In this document: positions 8,810 to 16,945 of the stretch, piece by piece
Numbering within the stretch: position 1 is the stretch's first letter
Layout of the letters: every line of letters begins with the position of its first letter
NCBI GenBank assembly: GCA_041484525.1
Contig: JBGPHT010000096.1
Coordinates: 1-28,792 of the forward strand
Direction of reading: 5' to 3'
Source of the DNA: JBGPHT01 sp041484525
GTDB lineage: Bacteria > Acidobacteriota > Terriglobia > Bryobacterales > Bryobacteraceae
DNA: 28,792 nucleotides
The notes under the pieces: generated by a model
Seen by the model: the letters and a program-made list of their open reading frames with translations, nothing else
The model's database searches: none
Told to the model about the DNA's origin: nothing
Position numbers and translations under genes: made by a program

Positions 8810-9118
8810 CTACCACTTCAGTAAATCGATCTCATCCGCCTGCACCGTTTCCTTGTTGCGGAACAGCGCGATCAGGATGCCCAGCCCCACCGCCGCCTCT
8901 GCCACCGCGTCGGTGATGACGAAGATAGCGAAGACCTGCCCGTTGATATTATGCAGCGCATGCGAAAAGGCGATCAGGTTGATGTTCACGGCGTTGAGGA
9001 TCAGCTCGATCGACATCAGAATGATTACGATATTGCGGCGCGTCAACACACCGACGGTGCCGATCAGCAGCAGTGCCGCGCTCAGCGCCAGATAATGGGT
9101 GGTGGTAATCGGATGCAT
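8810..9118 (-). CDS. nuoK: NADH-quinone oxidoreductase subunit K
   Basis: This is a small complex I membrane subunit with three helices that carry buried glutamates needed for proton transfer. The protein is 102 residues, the normal size. The two key glutamates are visible: E38 in MSIELILNAVNIN and E74 in DAVAEAAVGL. The open frame extends about 80 codons further upstream, but that part is the nuoJ gene read out of frame. The ATG at 9118, 2 bases after the nuoJ stop, gives the family's usual N-terminus (MHPITTTHYL). The protein ends 7 bases before nuoL. Confidence 0.97.
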   Translation of the reverse strand: MHPITTTHYLALSAALLLIGTVGVLTRRNIVIILMSIELILNAVNINLIAFSHALHNINGQVFAIFVITDAVAEAAVGLGILIALFRNKETVQADEIDLLKW

Positions 9119-9120
9119 CG

Positions 9121-9629
<509 letters not shown>

Positions 9630-9636
<7 letters not shown>

Positions 9637-10085
9637 TTATATTGCGTGGGTTTGGGCCCTTCCTCCAACATCTGGCGATCCCAGATCTGCCCTTCGCGCG
9701 TGTAGGTTGCCATTTCGAAATCCTGCGTCAGCTCGAGCGCATCCACGGGACACGCATCCTCGCACAGCCCGCAGAACATGCACCGCGAGGTGTCATATAT
9801 AAAGGTAGTGAGCTCCTTGCGCCGCGTCTCCTCATTGCGCTCGGCGCCGACGACGATCAGCGTCTCCGGGCAAGCCAGCGCGCACAAGTTGCACGCGATG
9901 CAAAGCGTCTCCCCGTTCTCCGGGTTGATATTGAGCCGCGGCGCACCTCGATAGCGCTCCGCCACCTTCGGCCGCTCCGCCGGATACTGCTCGGTATAGA
10001 TGTACTTCGGATTCTGATTCCGGAATGTCACCCAGAGACCCTGGAAAAGATCTACCAGGAACACCTTCTTTAGAAGTCCGCTCAT
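9630..10085 (-). CDS. nuoI: NADH-quinone oxidoreductase subunit I (2x[4Fe-4S])
   Basis: This ferredoxin-like subunit of the complex I peripheral arm carries clusters N6a and N6b, which pass electrons towards NuoB. Two CxxCxxCxxxCP motifs are present: C62/C65/C68/C72 and C102/C105/C108/C112. I chose the ATG at 10085 (151 aa, MSGLLKKVFLVDL). It has an AGAAGG ribosome site a few bases upstream, and the longer frame to 10136 would be the translation of an intergenic hairpin repeat. That hairpin lies directly upstream and separates this gene from nuoD. It could change expression of everything from nuoI to nuoH relative to nuoCD. Confidence 0.96.
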
Positions 10086-10098
10086 AAAAACCTTCTTA

Positions 10099-10194
10099 TT
10101 GGCCGCTGATGGACGCAGATGAACACGGATAAGCAAAGACCAAGGCCGTTTAGTTTTGTGTTATCCGTGTTCATCTGCGTCCATCAGCGGCCAA
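10099..10194. repeat. Long perfect inverted repeat at nuoD/nuoI junction
   Basis: The arms 10099-10132 and 10161-10194 are perfectly complementary over 34 bp, around a 28-base loop. The core of the arm reads GATGGACGCAGATGAACACG. It shares the outer GGCC and a GATGGAC element with the hairpin at 13232-13315, so both are probably members of one interspersed family. Such elements are common between genes in Acidobacteria and relatives (established in a general sense; origin unclear). It lies inside an operon, between two genes of one complex. Confidence 0.93.
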
Positions 10195-10199
10195 AACTC

Positions 10200-11312
10200 T
10201 TATCTATCAACTTCTCCCAGCACGATGTCGAGGGTTCCGATGATCGCCACCACGTCGGCCACCAGCCCTCCTGCTACCATCCTATCCAACGCCTGCAGGT
10301 TGACGAACGATGGCGGCCGCACGCGCACACGGTAAGGCTGCGTCGAGCCGTCGCTCACCACGTAGTAGCCCAGTTCGCCCTTCGGCGCCTCGATCGAAAC
10401 GTACGCCTCGCCCACCGGCGGCTTGATCACCTTCCCGACCTTCCCCATGATCGGCCCTTCGGGAATGGCCGCGATGGCCTGGCGCATGATCCGTACCGAT
10501 TGCCGCATCTCTTCCATGCGCACCATGTACCGGTCGTAGGTATCGCCGCCCTGCCGCGTGGGGATGTCGAACTCGTACTTCTCGTAGCCCGAGTATGGCT
10601 GCGCCTTGCGCAGGTCCCACTTCACTCCCGCGGCGCGCAGCACCGGCCCGGTGACGCCGTACTCCTTGCATTCATCCGCCGTCAGGATGCCCACGTCCGT
10701 GAGGCGCCCCACCCAGATCCGATTGTTGGTGAGCAGCTCTTCGTATTCGTCCACTTTCGGCAGGAACATGTCGCAGAATTCCTTGACGTCCTGCTCGAAG
10801 CCATCGTAAGTCTCGTACTGCAGCCCGCCGATCCGGAAAGCGTGGGTGGTCAACCGCGCGCCGCAATACTTCTCGAAAATCTTCAGCGCTTCTTCCCGCT
10901 CGCGCAGGCAGTAGAAGACCGGCGTGATGGCCCCGATATCGAGCGCGTGCGTGCCCAGCCACAGCAGATGGCTCGCGATGCGGTTCAGTTCGGTGAGGAT
11001 GACGCGCACCGCCTGGGCCCGCGGCGGCGCCTCCATGTTCAGCATCTTCTCCACCGCCAGGCAGTAGCCCAGCCCGTTCGAGACCGCCGCCACGTAATCC
11101 ATGCGGTCCACGTACGGGTTGAACTGCGCGTAGGTGCGGTTCTCAGCGATCTTTTCCACGCCGCGATGCAGATAGCCGATGATGCATTCCGTGCCCAGCA
11201 CCTTTTCGCCGTCCAGTTTCAGGATCACGCGCAGCACCCCGTGCGTAGACGGATGCTGCGGACCCATATTGAGCACGAGTTCAGTGGAGTCTAAGAAAGT
11301 CGTATCCGGCAT
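10200..11312 (-). CDS. nuoD: NADH-quinone oxidoreductase subunit D
   Basis: This is the 49-kDa-type subunit that forms the quinone-reduction site with NuoB. The protein is 370 residues. The quinone-site histidine loop NMGPQHPSTHG (H20, H24) and the tyrosine in IGYLHRGVEK (Y47) are present, as are the C-terminal PKGELGYYVVSDGS and the ending DIVLGEVDR. The open frame extends to 11468, but that part overlaps nuoC out of frame. The ATG at 11312 (MPDTTFLDST), 7 bases after the nuoC stop, is the sensible start. NuoC and NuoD are separate here, not fused as in E. coli. The gene is followed by the long hairpin rather than by nuoE. Confidence 0.97.
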   Translation of the reverse strand: MPDTTFLDSTELVLNMGPQHPSTHGVLRVILKLDGEKVLGTECIIGYLHRGVEKIAENRTYAQFNPYVDRMDYVAAVSNGLGYCLAVEKMLNMEAPPRAQAVRVILTELNRIASHLLWLGTHALDIGAITPVFYCLREREEALKIFEKYCGARLTTHAFRIGGLQYETYDGFEQDVKEFCDMFLPKVDEYEELLTNNRIWVGRLTDVGILTADECKEYGVTGPVLRAAGVKWDLRKAQPYSGYEKYEFDIPTRQGGDTYDRYMVRMEEMRQSVRIMRQAIAAIPEGPIMGKVGKVIKPPVGEAYVSIEAPKGELGYYVVSDGSTQPYRVRVRPPSFVNLQALDRMVAGGLVADVVAIIGTLDIVLGEVDR

Positions 11313-11319
11313 ACTGAGG

Positions 11320-12012
11320 TTATTGGCCGCTTTCGATGCCCATGTTCTCCTGCACCCAGCGGTCGTCCTGCTGAAGGATACCGTAATCTTTACGTAACGG
11401 GTAGCCCTGCCACTCCTCCGGCAGAAGGATACGGCGCATGTCGGGATGGCCGGCAAATTCGATCCCAAACATATCGAACACTTCGCGTTCCAGCCAGTTC
11501 GAGGTCAAATGGACACCCACCGCTGTCTCCGGTTGGAAGCCCTCGGCGATGTAGGTCTTGATCCGCACCCGCTCGTTGCGCGCGAAACTATACACGACAT
11601 AAACAAGGTCGAACCGCTCCGGCCGCTTGGGCCAATCCACCGCCGTGATGTCGACCAGGTAATCGAAGTCCGCCTCGAGCTTCAGGTATTCGAGGACGGG
11701 AAGGGCGGCTTCGGGCTTGGTGACGATGAAGTTCTGCCCCAGGTACGTCGAGGTCTCGGTGACGCGGTCGCCGAATCGCTCTTTCAACTCGCGGGCCAGG
11801 TCGCTCTCCCAGGGCGTCGCCGCCATCGTGGCGGGAGGTTTGGGTGGCGCGTGCGCAGCGGCCGGGGCAGCGGGCTTCGCAGGAGCCGCCGGTTTCGCAG
11901 CCTCGGCAGCCGGTTTCGCAGCCTCGGCAGCCGGTTTCGCAGGTTCTCCGGCGCCCTCTCCCTTTGCAGGGGGAGACCCCTCCGAGCCCCCGGGCTTTTG
12001 CTCGTCAGCCAT
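11320..12012 (-). CDS. nuoC: NADH-quinone oxidoreductase subunit C with Ala/Pro/Lys-rich N-terminus
   Basis: This is the 30-kDa-type peripheral-arm subunit of complex I. Residues about 65-230 are a standard NuoC domain, with the family signature WLEREVFDMFGIEFAGHPDMRRIL and the ending PLRKDYG. The first 62 residues are low complexity (repeats of AEAAKPA, rich in Ala, Pro, Lys) and are not part of the fold. The ATG at 12012 has a good AGGAG site upstream. A second ATG at codon 63 would give a tail-free protein but has no comparable site. It is the first gene of the cluster; nuoA and nuoB, which usually come before it, are absent here. Confidence 0.95.
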   Translation of the reverse strand: MADEQKPGGSEGSPPAKGEGAGEPAKPAAEAAKPAAEAAKPAAPAKPAAPAAAHAPPKPPATMAATPWESDLARELKERFGDRVTETSTYLGQNFIVTKPEAALPVLEYLKLEADFDYLVDITAVDWPKRPERFDLVYVVYSFARNERVRIKTYIAEGFQPETAVGVHLTSNWLEREVFDMFGIEFAGHPDMRRILLPEEWQGYPLRKDYGILQQDDRWVQENMGIESGQ

Positions 12013-12181
12013 TGATTCTCCTGGTGAAGACTCCTAGATGTATCACTGGCGAGGGAGGGGTGTCAAATGTCGCAGCCACGCTGGATTCGCCATCTCGACC
12101 GTTCAACCCCGATAAGCCCCTCTCGGACCCGAACGCTCAACAAAGCCAGAAGAATGTGTTGTAATAATAGCTCTTCGAGGT
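12013..12181. promoter_or_regulatory. Divergent promoter region, nuo cluster / radical SAM gene
   Basis: This 169-base spacer lies between divergently transcribed genes and must hold the promoter for the whole nuo cluster. A ribosome site AGGAG (complement of 12018-12022) sits 5 bases before the nuoC ATG. GAGG at 12177-12180 ends only one base before the ATG of the radical SAM gene, too close to act normally. No convincing -35/-10 boxes were identified by eye. Confidence 0.5.
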
Positions 12182-13213
12182 ATGTCGCAGCTCTCCAAAT
12201 CGCTTCGGAAAACGTGGAAGCGCGCACACCGGCGCGCCCGCGAAATCCGGATGATCGCCCGCGGCCTGGCATCGACGGACCACCCGGTGCTGGCGCACAT
12301 CATTCCGATGCGCCGCTGCAACCTGGCGTGCACCTACTGCAACGAGTACGACGATCATTCCAAGCCCGTCGCCATCGAGACCATGTACCAGCGGCTCGAC
12401 CGGTTGGCCGATCTCGGCACCAGCATCATCACGATCAGCGGCGGCGAACCGCTTCTGCACCCCGATCTGGACCTGATCGTCGCGCACATCCGCAAGCGAG
12501 GCATGCTCGCCGGAATGATCACCAACGGCTACCTGCTCACCGCCGAGCGCATCCAACGCCTCGACCGCGCCGGCCTCGAGCATCTCCAGATTTCGATCGA
12601 CAACGTCATGCCCGACGATGTCTCGAAGAAGAGCCTCAAGGTGCTGGACAAGAAGCTGCAGCTCCTGGCCGAGCACGCCGAGTTTCAAGTGAACATCAAC
12701 TCGGTGGTCGGCGGCGGCATTCGCAATCCGCAGGACGCGCTGGTGGCCGGCAAGCGGGCGCTCGAACTGGGCTTCACGTCGACCGTGGGGATCATCCACG
12801 ATGGTGGCGGCCAGTTGCAGCCGCTGCGCGACGAAGAGCGCGAGGTCTACCAGGCGATGCGCTCGATGGAGAAGAGCAGCTACGCGCAGATCAACTATTT
12901 CCAGGACAACATCGCGCACGGCAAAGAGAACAACTGGCGCTGCCGTGCCGGCTCGCGCTATCTCTACATCTGCGAAGACGGCCTGGTGCATTACTGTTCG
13001 CAGCAGCGCGGCTATCCCGGCAAGCCGCTGATGGAATACACGCTGGCCGATGTCCGCCGCGAATATCGCACCGCAAAATCCTGCGCCCCGCGCTGCACTG
13101 TGGCCTGCGTCCACCAGATCAGCTACATCGATTTCTGGCGCGGCAAGCAAGATCTGGCGCCCTCGCCGGTTGGGGACGAGACGGCCGACAGCCGACTGGT
13201 CCAGCTTCAATAA
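12182..13213 (+). CDS. Radical SAM protein with Cys-rich C-terminal (SPASM-like) domain
   Basis: This is a radical S-adenosylmethionine enzyme that generates a 5'-deoxyadenosyl radical with a [4Fe-4S] cluster. The CxxxCxxC motif is C46-C50-C53 (RRCNLACTYC) and the SAM-binding GGEP is at residues 87-90. C-terminal cysteines C254, C264, C272, C301, C305 and C309 look like ligands for one or two auxiliary clusters, as in SPASM/twitch-domain enzymes. The first 35 residues are strongly basic. The substrate is unknown. SPASM members often modify peptides, and the gene converges on a TldD-type protease pair, so a peptide-modification role is possible but not shown. The start is uncertain because of the badly spaced ribosome site; M24 (12251) is an alternative. 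The long open frames on both strands across this gene are shadows. Confidence 0.9.
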   Translation: MSQLSKSLRKTWKRAHRRAREIRMIARGLASTDHPVLAHIIPMRRCNLACTYCNEYDDHSKPVAIETMYQRLDRLADLGTSIITISGGEPLLHPDLDLIVAHIRKRGMLAGMITNGYLLTAERIQRLDRAGLEHLQISIDNVMPDDVSKKSLKVLDKKLQLLAEHAEFQVNINSVVGGGIRNPQDALVAGKRALELGFTSTVGIIHDGGGQLQPLRDEEREVYQAMRSMEKSSYAQINYFQDNIAHGKENNWRCRAGSRYLYICEDGLVHYCSQQRGYPGKPLMEYTLADVRREYRTAKSCAPRCTVACVHQISYIDFWRGKQDLAPSPVGDETADSRLVQLQ

Positions 13214-13231
13214 TCATTCCGTGCAAGACCC

Positions 13232-13315
13232 GGCCACGGATGGACACTAATAAGCAGAAAGACGAAGGCTCTTTGGGTGTGCGTTATTCGTGTCCATCGG
13301 TGTCCATCCGTGGCC
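13232..13315. repeat. Hairpin repeat between convergent genes
   Basis: The outer arms 13232-13247 and 13300-13315 are perfect 16-bp complements (GGCCACGGATGGACAC). The right arm carries an additional copy of the TGTCCATCGG unit that the left arm lacks, so the inner part pairs imperfectly and ends in TTATT/AATAA. It is related to the element at 10099-10194. It lies between a plus-strand and a minus-strand gene and may act as a bidirectional terminator. Confidence 0.85.
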
Positions 13316-13348
13316 AATAAGAGGTTTTTGCGATGGGCCGCCCCCCGT

Positions 13349-15133
13349 CTACTTCCCCTCAAAAAATGGATGCTTCGTGAACGGCAGGTTGGGCACATCG
13401 CCACTCGGCCTTTGTAGCGTCATATCCTCGAACAACATCGCGGGCACGGCCATCGAGACTACATTCGGCCCTCCCGGCGCTGAGAAGACTGTGCCCATCG
13501 CGGGCGACCGGACCGTCACGCGCACCGGAGCCGTATACACATACGGTGCGTTCGAAACCGCGAGAATGTCCTTGAACGCGCCCTGCGTCAGGCCCTTGAC
13601 CGTCAGGTTCCGCACCAGCTCTTCGCGTCCATCGGGATAGACTCTATAAGCCTCGATCAGCGGTTCCACCTCGATACTCGCCGGACCGCTGCTGCTGAAA
13701 ATGATGATGCGGGTCCGCCCCAGCGACATCTGCAGCATCGGGTTTCCCATCCGCCGCACGATCACGCCGTATTCCAGGTTGCGCCGCTTTACGATGCGGA
13801 GCAGCTCGGCTTTCAATTCCTCTGGCGCCAGCCCCTTCTCCGCCGTCAGCAGAAGATTGCTGGGCATGGGCCCGGTTCCCCGCCGGCTGGCCGAACTCTG
13901 CGTGGTGCCGGGCAGCAGCGCGCGCGTGTGCAGCAGCGTTTTCAGAATCCCATTCTCGATCACAGGCGTCGACCCCGCCTTCACCCCGTCGTCGTCCACC
14001 GCATAGCCGCCGAACAGCGGCTTCCCCTGGAATTCGCGCGCCGCGGGATTGTCCGTCACACTCACGAAGTCCGGCAGGATGCGCGTGCCGATCTTGTCCA
14101 CCAGCCCGGCGTTGTTGTTGTAGAGCCTGTCGAACCGGGAGTCGTCCACTACTACGCGCGGCACGCCGACCAGCGCCCCGCCCAATCCCTGCAGGAATAT
14201 TTCTCCCGCCGCCTGCCCCTCGAACACCACCGGGCCCGCATACCGTTCCACCAGCGGCGCCTGCCGCAGCGCCTGGAGCCGCCCCTGCAAAGCGTGAATC
14301 CGCTTCACGATCTCCTCGCGCGCCGGCAGTTCGCGCAGGGCACGCGCTTCCATCGTCTCGAAGTCGGTGAGCGGCATCCCGTCCTTCGCCTGCGTGTCGG
14401 CGCTGATGGCAAGCTGCACGTACGCCAGGCGCCGCGTGAAACTGCTCCCCTCGGAATTCGCGTAGCGCACCAGCCAGTTCGTCGCCGTCAAACGCACATC
14501 CGAGTTATCGATTCCCGGCGTCTCGCGAAAGAGCTTCGAGAGCGATCTCACCAGGTTCTCGACCTCGGCCCGGTTCCACTCGATCGGCGTCCCCGCGTCC
14601 TCAGACGTAAACGCGGTCTCCTTGCTGAAGTCCGGCGCATCGTCGGTGCGCGTTCGATTCTCCAGCGCGGCCTTCTTCTTGGCGTAGATGTCGAGGGCGT
14701 TCTTGTAGGCGCTGTCCGTGCCCAGCCACAATTGCCGGCGGATCTCGTCGTAGTTGTCGTCGATCGGCACCGTCAGCCCGCCCGCACCCGTAACCCGGAC
14801 CACTCCGCCCACCGCCAATTGCGGCGCATAAAAATTCGTGTTGTCGCGCGCGTAGTCGCCCACCCTCACTTCGATGCTGAGGTTGCGCGTCCGTCCCGTG
14901 GTTCCGCCCGGCGCCTCGCAGTTACTGCCGGTGAGCGCTCCGAAGCTGGCGCTGGCGTTGCAATTCGCCGTTTCCACCGCGCGGTACGCCACGAAATACG
15001 GCTTCTGGAGATTCTCCAGTTGCAGCTTCTTCATGGAGCGCGCCAGTTCGTCGCGCATGGCGCGCATGACGGCATCGTCCGCCGCCGGCGAGGAGGCGGC
15101 GCACAGCATCGCGATCGCCAGAATCTTCTTCAT
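13349..15133 (-). CDS. Secreted TldD/PmbA-like protein lacking zinc ligands
   Basis: A signal peptide (residues 1-18, cleavage near SSPAA) is followed by a full-length TldD/PmbA (U62) fold, 594 residues in all. TldD-type proteases bind zinc with HExxxH plus a C-terminal Cys. At the matching position here the sequence is LQGLGG (residues 314-319), and no Cys occurs in the C-terminal VRSPAMGTVFSAPGG region. It is therefore probably a non-catalytic partner, like TldE/PmbA beside TldD. Shared family blocks remain, including DDDGVKAGSTPVIENGILK and IEAYRVYPDGREELVRNL. The ribosome site AGGAGG overlaps the stop of the upstream tldD-like gene, only 10 bases away, so the two are co-translated. The reading frame is intact, arguing for a kept function rather than decay. 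Confidence 0.88.
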   Translation of the reverse strand: MKKILAIAMLCAASSPAADDAVMRAMRDELARSMKKLQLENLQKPYFVAYRAVETANCNASASFGALTGSNCEAPGGTTGRTRNLSIEVRVGDYARDNTNFYAPQLAVGGVVRVTGAGGLTVPIDDNYDEIRRQLWLGTDSAYKNALDIYAKKKAALENRTRTDDAPDFSKETAFTSEDAGTPIEWNRAEVENLVRSLSKLFRETPGIDNSDVRLTATNWLVRYANSEGSSFTRRLAYVQLAISADTQAKDGMPLTDFETMEARALRELPAREEIVKRIHALQGRLQALRQAPLVERYAGPVVFEGQAAGEIFLQGLGGALVGVPRVVVDDSRFDRLYNNNAGLVDKIGTRILPDFVSVTDNPAAREFQGKPLFGGYAVDDDGVKAGSTPVIENGILKTLLHTRALLPGTTQSSASRRGTGPMPSNLLLTAEKGLAPEELKAELLRIVKRRNLEYGVIVRRMGNPMLQMSLGRTRIIIFSSSGPASIEVEPLIEAYRVYPDGREELVRNLTVKGLTQGAFKDILAVSNAPYVYTAPVRVTVRSPAMGTVFSAPGGPNVVSMAVPAMLFEDMTLQRPSGDVPNLPFTKHPFFEGK

Positions 15134-15139
15134 GCGTTG

Positions 15140-15145
15140 CCTCCT
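15140..15145 (-). promoter_or_regulatory. Ribosome binding site overlapping tldD-like stop
   Basis: Consensus AGGAGG on the minus strand, 6 bases before the ATG at 15133, overlaps the TAG stop of the upstream partner. It fixes the start and couples the two genes. Confidence 0.8.
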
Positions 15146-16853
15146 ATTTGTCGTCGAATGGAGGCGACAGAATCGGCGAAAGCTCCTGCGATTTCGGCTT
15201 CTTCTGCACCTCGAGCTCGCTGAACAGCAGTCCCGGCCCGCCCGCCGAAACCGGAACCGGCCCGGACTCCGCGCCGCACGTGCCGTTGAACGCCGCCGAC
15301 CGGTTGTCCGCCGCCAGGATCTTGTTGAATGCGGTCAACGCCGTTCCGATCAGGTCCACGCCGCGCACCAATTCCTCCCGCCCGTCCGGATAAATCCGGT
15401 ACACCATCAGCGGAATCACTTCGAAGTAATTCGGCGTGCCGCGCCCCGGCGCCGTAAAGCCGCCCGCGATGTCCTCGAAGTAGAGGCCGTAGGGCAGCTT
15501 CCGCAGATTCACCTCCGCGATCAGCAGCTTCTTCAGCTCGTCGGGAGTTACCGTCTTCGACGCCACCACCAGCAGGTTCGACTGCCGCCCCGCCACGTTG
15601 TATCCGCCCGACCGCCGCCCGTGCCCGTTCGACTCCGGAAATCCGTCTACCGGCAGCCGCGACATCAGGAAGTTCTTCAGGATGCCGTCCTCCACCACCG
15701 TCACGCGGCGCGCCTTCACGCCCTCGTTGTCGAACTTGTAATACCCGTTCAGCTCCGTGTCGCCGTACTTGCGCATCGTCGGGTCCGAATACACCGAGAG
15801 GAACTCGGGCAGCACCTTCTGCCCCACCTTGTCGCGGAAAGTCTGGCTCTGCTCCTCGCGCTTCTCCCGCTGCCCCTCGATGCGATGCCCGAAGATCTCG
15901 TGGAAGATGACGCCCGTGGCGCGCGGCGAAAGGATCGCCGGTCCCACGTATGGCTCCATCAGCGGCGCCGACTTGAGAGCCATCAATTCCTTCGTCATCT
16001 TGTCGACTTTTTGCAGCACCACCTGGTCGCTCGGCAACCCGCGCAGCGTGGAAGAGTAGAAGGATTCGTAGCGCGGCAATTCCATGCCGTCCGAGGCTTT
16101 GGCAAAACCGGAAATCAGCAGCCGGTAGGATGTCTCGGCGGTCTGAATCGAAGCCCCGTCGCTCGATACGAACCACCGTGTCTCGCGAGTGCCCGAGAAC
16201 GCCGCGGTGGCGGAATAAATATTCCCGAAACGCTGAAACGGCTCGGTGTACTTTCGCACGCGGTCTTCCCACAGCTTGCGGTCGACGCCCAGCGCGGGCG
16301 GTTCCGCCTCGGTGTAAGTCTCGGCCTTCGCGGGCGAGAAATCGCCGGACTTATCCGTCTCCGCGGCCTTCACCTTTACGTTCGTCTTCACCGATATAAG
16401 CTGCTCGATCGCGCGCTTGTACTTCTGATCGGTGTAATACCAGATCAGCCCGCGAATGGCGTCCGGATCGTCTTCGATCGGCATGGGGTAAAAGCTGACG
16501 TTGTCGAAGATGTTCGACAACGATCCGCGGATCGGGTGCATGTTGTCGAGCTCGTAACTCCCCACCCGGAGATCGATGCACAGGATGCGCCGCCGCGTCC
16601 CCGGGTTACTCGACACCAATGATCCGAACGAGCCGGTCGCGCCCGCGGTTTCCGTTTCCGTCACTTCGTAGCTCAGGAAGTAAGGCGGTGTGGGCTGTTT
16701 CTTCAACTGCTCCATCGAGCGCGCCAGCTCAGCTTTAATAGCATCCAGCATGACCGCTCGTTTGGCCGTCTGCGCACTCGGGTGGGGCGCCGCCAGAAGG
16801 AACAATCCCAGGGCGATGAGACAGGTTCGCAGGTGTGCAAGGTTTGGACGCAC
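15144..16853 (-). CDS. Secreted TldD-type zinc metalloprotease
   Basis: This is a 569-residue TldD/PmbA-family metallopeptidase with a signal peptide (residues about 1-28, core LIALGLFLLAA, cleavage near SAQ). The zinc site is complete: H318-E319-IFG-H323 and C526 in the C-terminal CGAESGPVPVSAGGP block, which corresponds to the Cys-bearing segment of TldD. E. coli TldD/TldE is cytoplasmic and trims peptides such as microcin B17 precursor and CcdA. The signal peptide here puts this pair outside the cytoplasm, so the substrate must differ. The start is GTG, chosen because AGGAGG lies 5 bases upstream and the signal peptide begins there. It is first in a two-gene operon with the inactive-looking partner and is divergent from DAHP synthase. 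Confidence 0.93.
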   Translation of the reverse strand: MRPNLAHLRTCLIALGLFLLAAPHPSAQTAKRAVMLDAIKAELARSMEQLKKQPTPPYFLSYEVTETETAGATGSFGSLVSSNPGTRRRILCIDLRVGSYELDNMHPIRGSLSNIFDNVSFYPMPIEDDPDAIRGLIWYYTDQKYKRAIEQLISVKTNVKVKAAETDKSGDFSPAKAETYTEAEPPALGVDRKLWEDRVRKYTEPFQRFGNIYSATAAFSGTRETRWFVSSDGASIQTAETSYRLLISGFAKASDGMELPRYESFYSSTLRGLPSDQVVLQKVDKMTKELMALKSAPLMEPYVGPAILSPRATGVIFHEIFGHRIEGQREKREEQSQTFRDKVGQKVLPEFLSVYSDPTMRKYGDTELNGYYKFDNEGVKARRVTVVEDGILKNFLMSRLPVDGFPESNGHGRRSGGYNVAGRQSNLLVVASKTVTPDELKKLLIAEVNLRKLPYGLYFEDIAGGFTAPGRGTPNYFEVIPLMVYRIYPDGREELVRGVDLIGTALTAFNKILAADNRSAAFNGTCGAESGPVPVSAGGPGLLFSELEVQKKPKSQELSPILSPPFDDK

Positions 16854-16945
16854 GGGGCCCTCCTCTCAAATAGAGATTACTAGGAAAACGTCCCAGCCGT
16901 GCACTTTGTGACAGAAACTTCCGCCATTTGTTACCGTGAAACTTC
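16854..16945. promoter_or_regulatory. Divergent promoter region, tldD-like operon / DAHP synthase
   Basis: A 92-base spacer lies between two divergent genes. On the minus strand AGGAGG (complement of 16859-16864) is placed 5 bases before the GTG start of the tldD-like gene. On the plus side no strong ribosome site is visible before the ATG at 16946 and the promoter boxes are not clear. Confidence 0.5.

Noticed and set aside
10086..10136. 17-codon N-terminal extension of NuoI
   Set aside because: It would translate the hairpin repeat. The ATG at 10085 has a ribosome site and gives the normal NuoI N-terminus.
11313..11468. 52-codon N-terminal extension of NuoD
   Set aside because: It overlaps nuoC out of frame. 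The ATG at 11312 is correctly spaced after nuoC.
12038..12115. 25-codon ORF upstream of the radical SAM gene as a possible precursor peptide
   Set aside because: No ribosome site and no leader or core pattern. One Cys in a random-looking sequence is not enough.
12137..13210. 357-codon minus frame across the radical SAM gene
   Set aside because: Antisense shadow with no recognisable domain.
12067..13320. 417-codon plus frame overlapping the radical SAM gene
   Set aside because: It is out of frame with a protein carrying clear catalytic motifs, and its C-terminal part is the translation of an intergenic hairpin.
14874..16622. 582-codon plus frame antisense to the tldD-like genes
   Set aside because: Shadow of the minus-strand genes. 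It is Arg-rich and without motifs.
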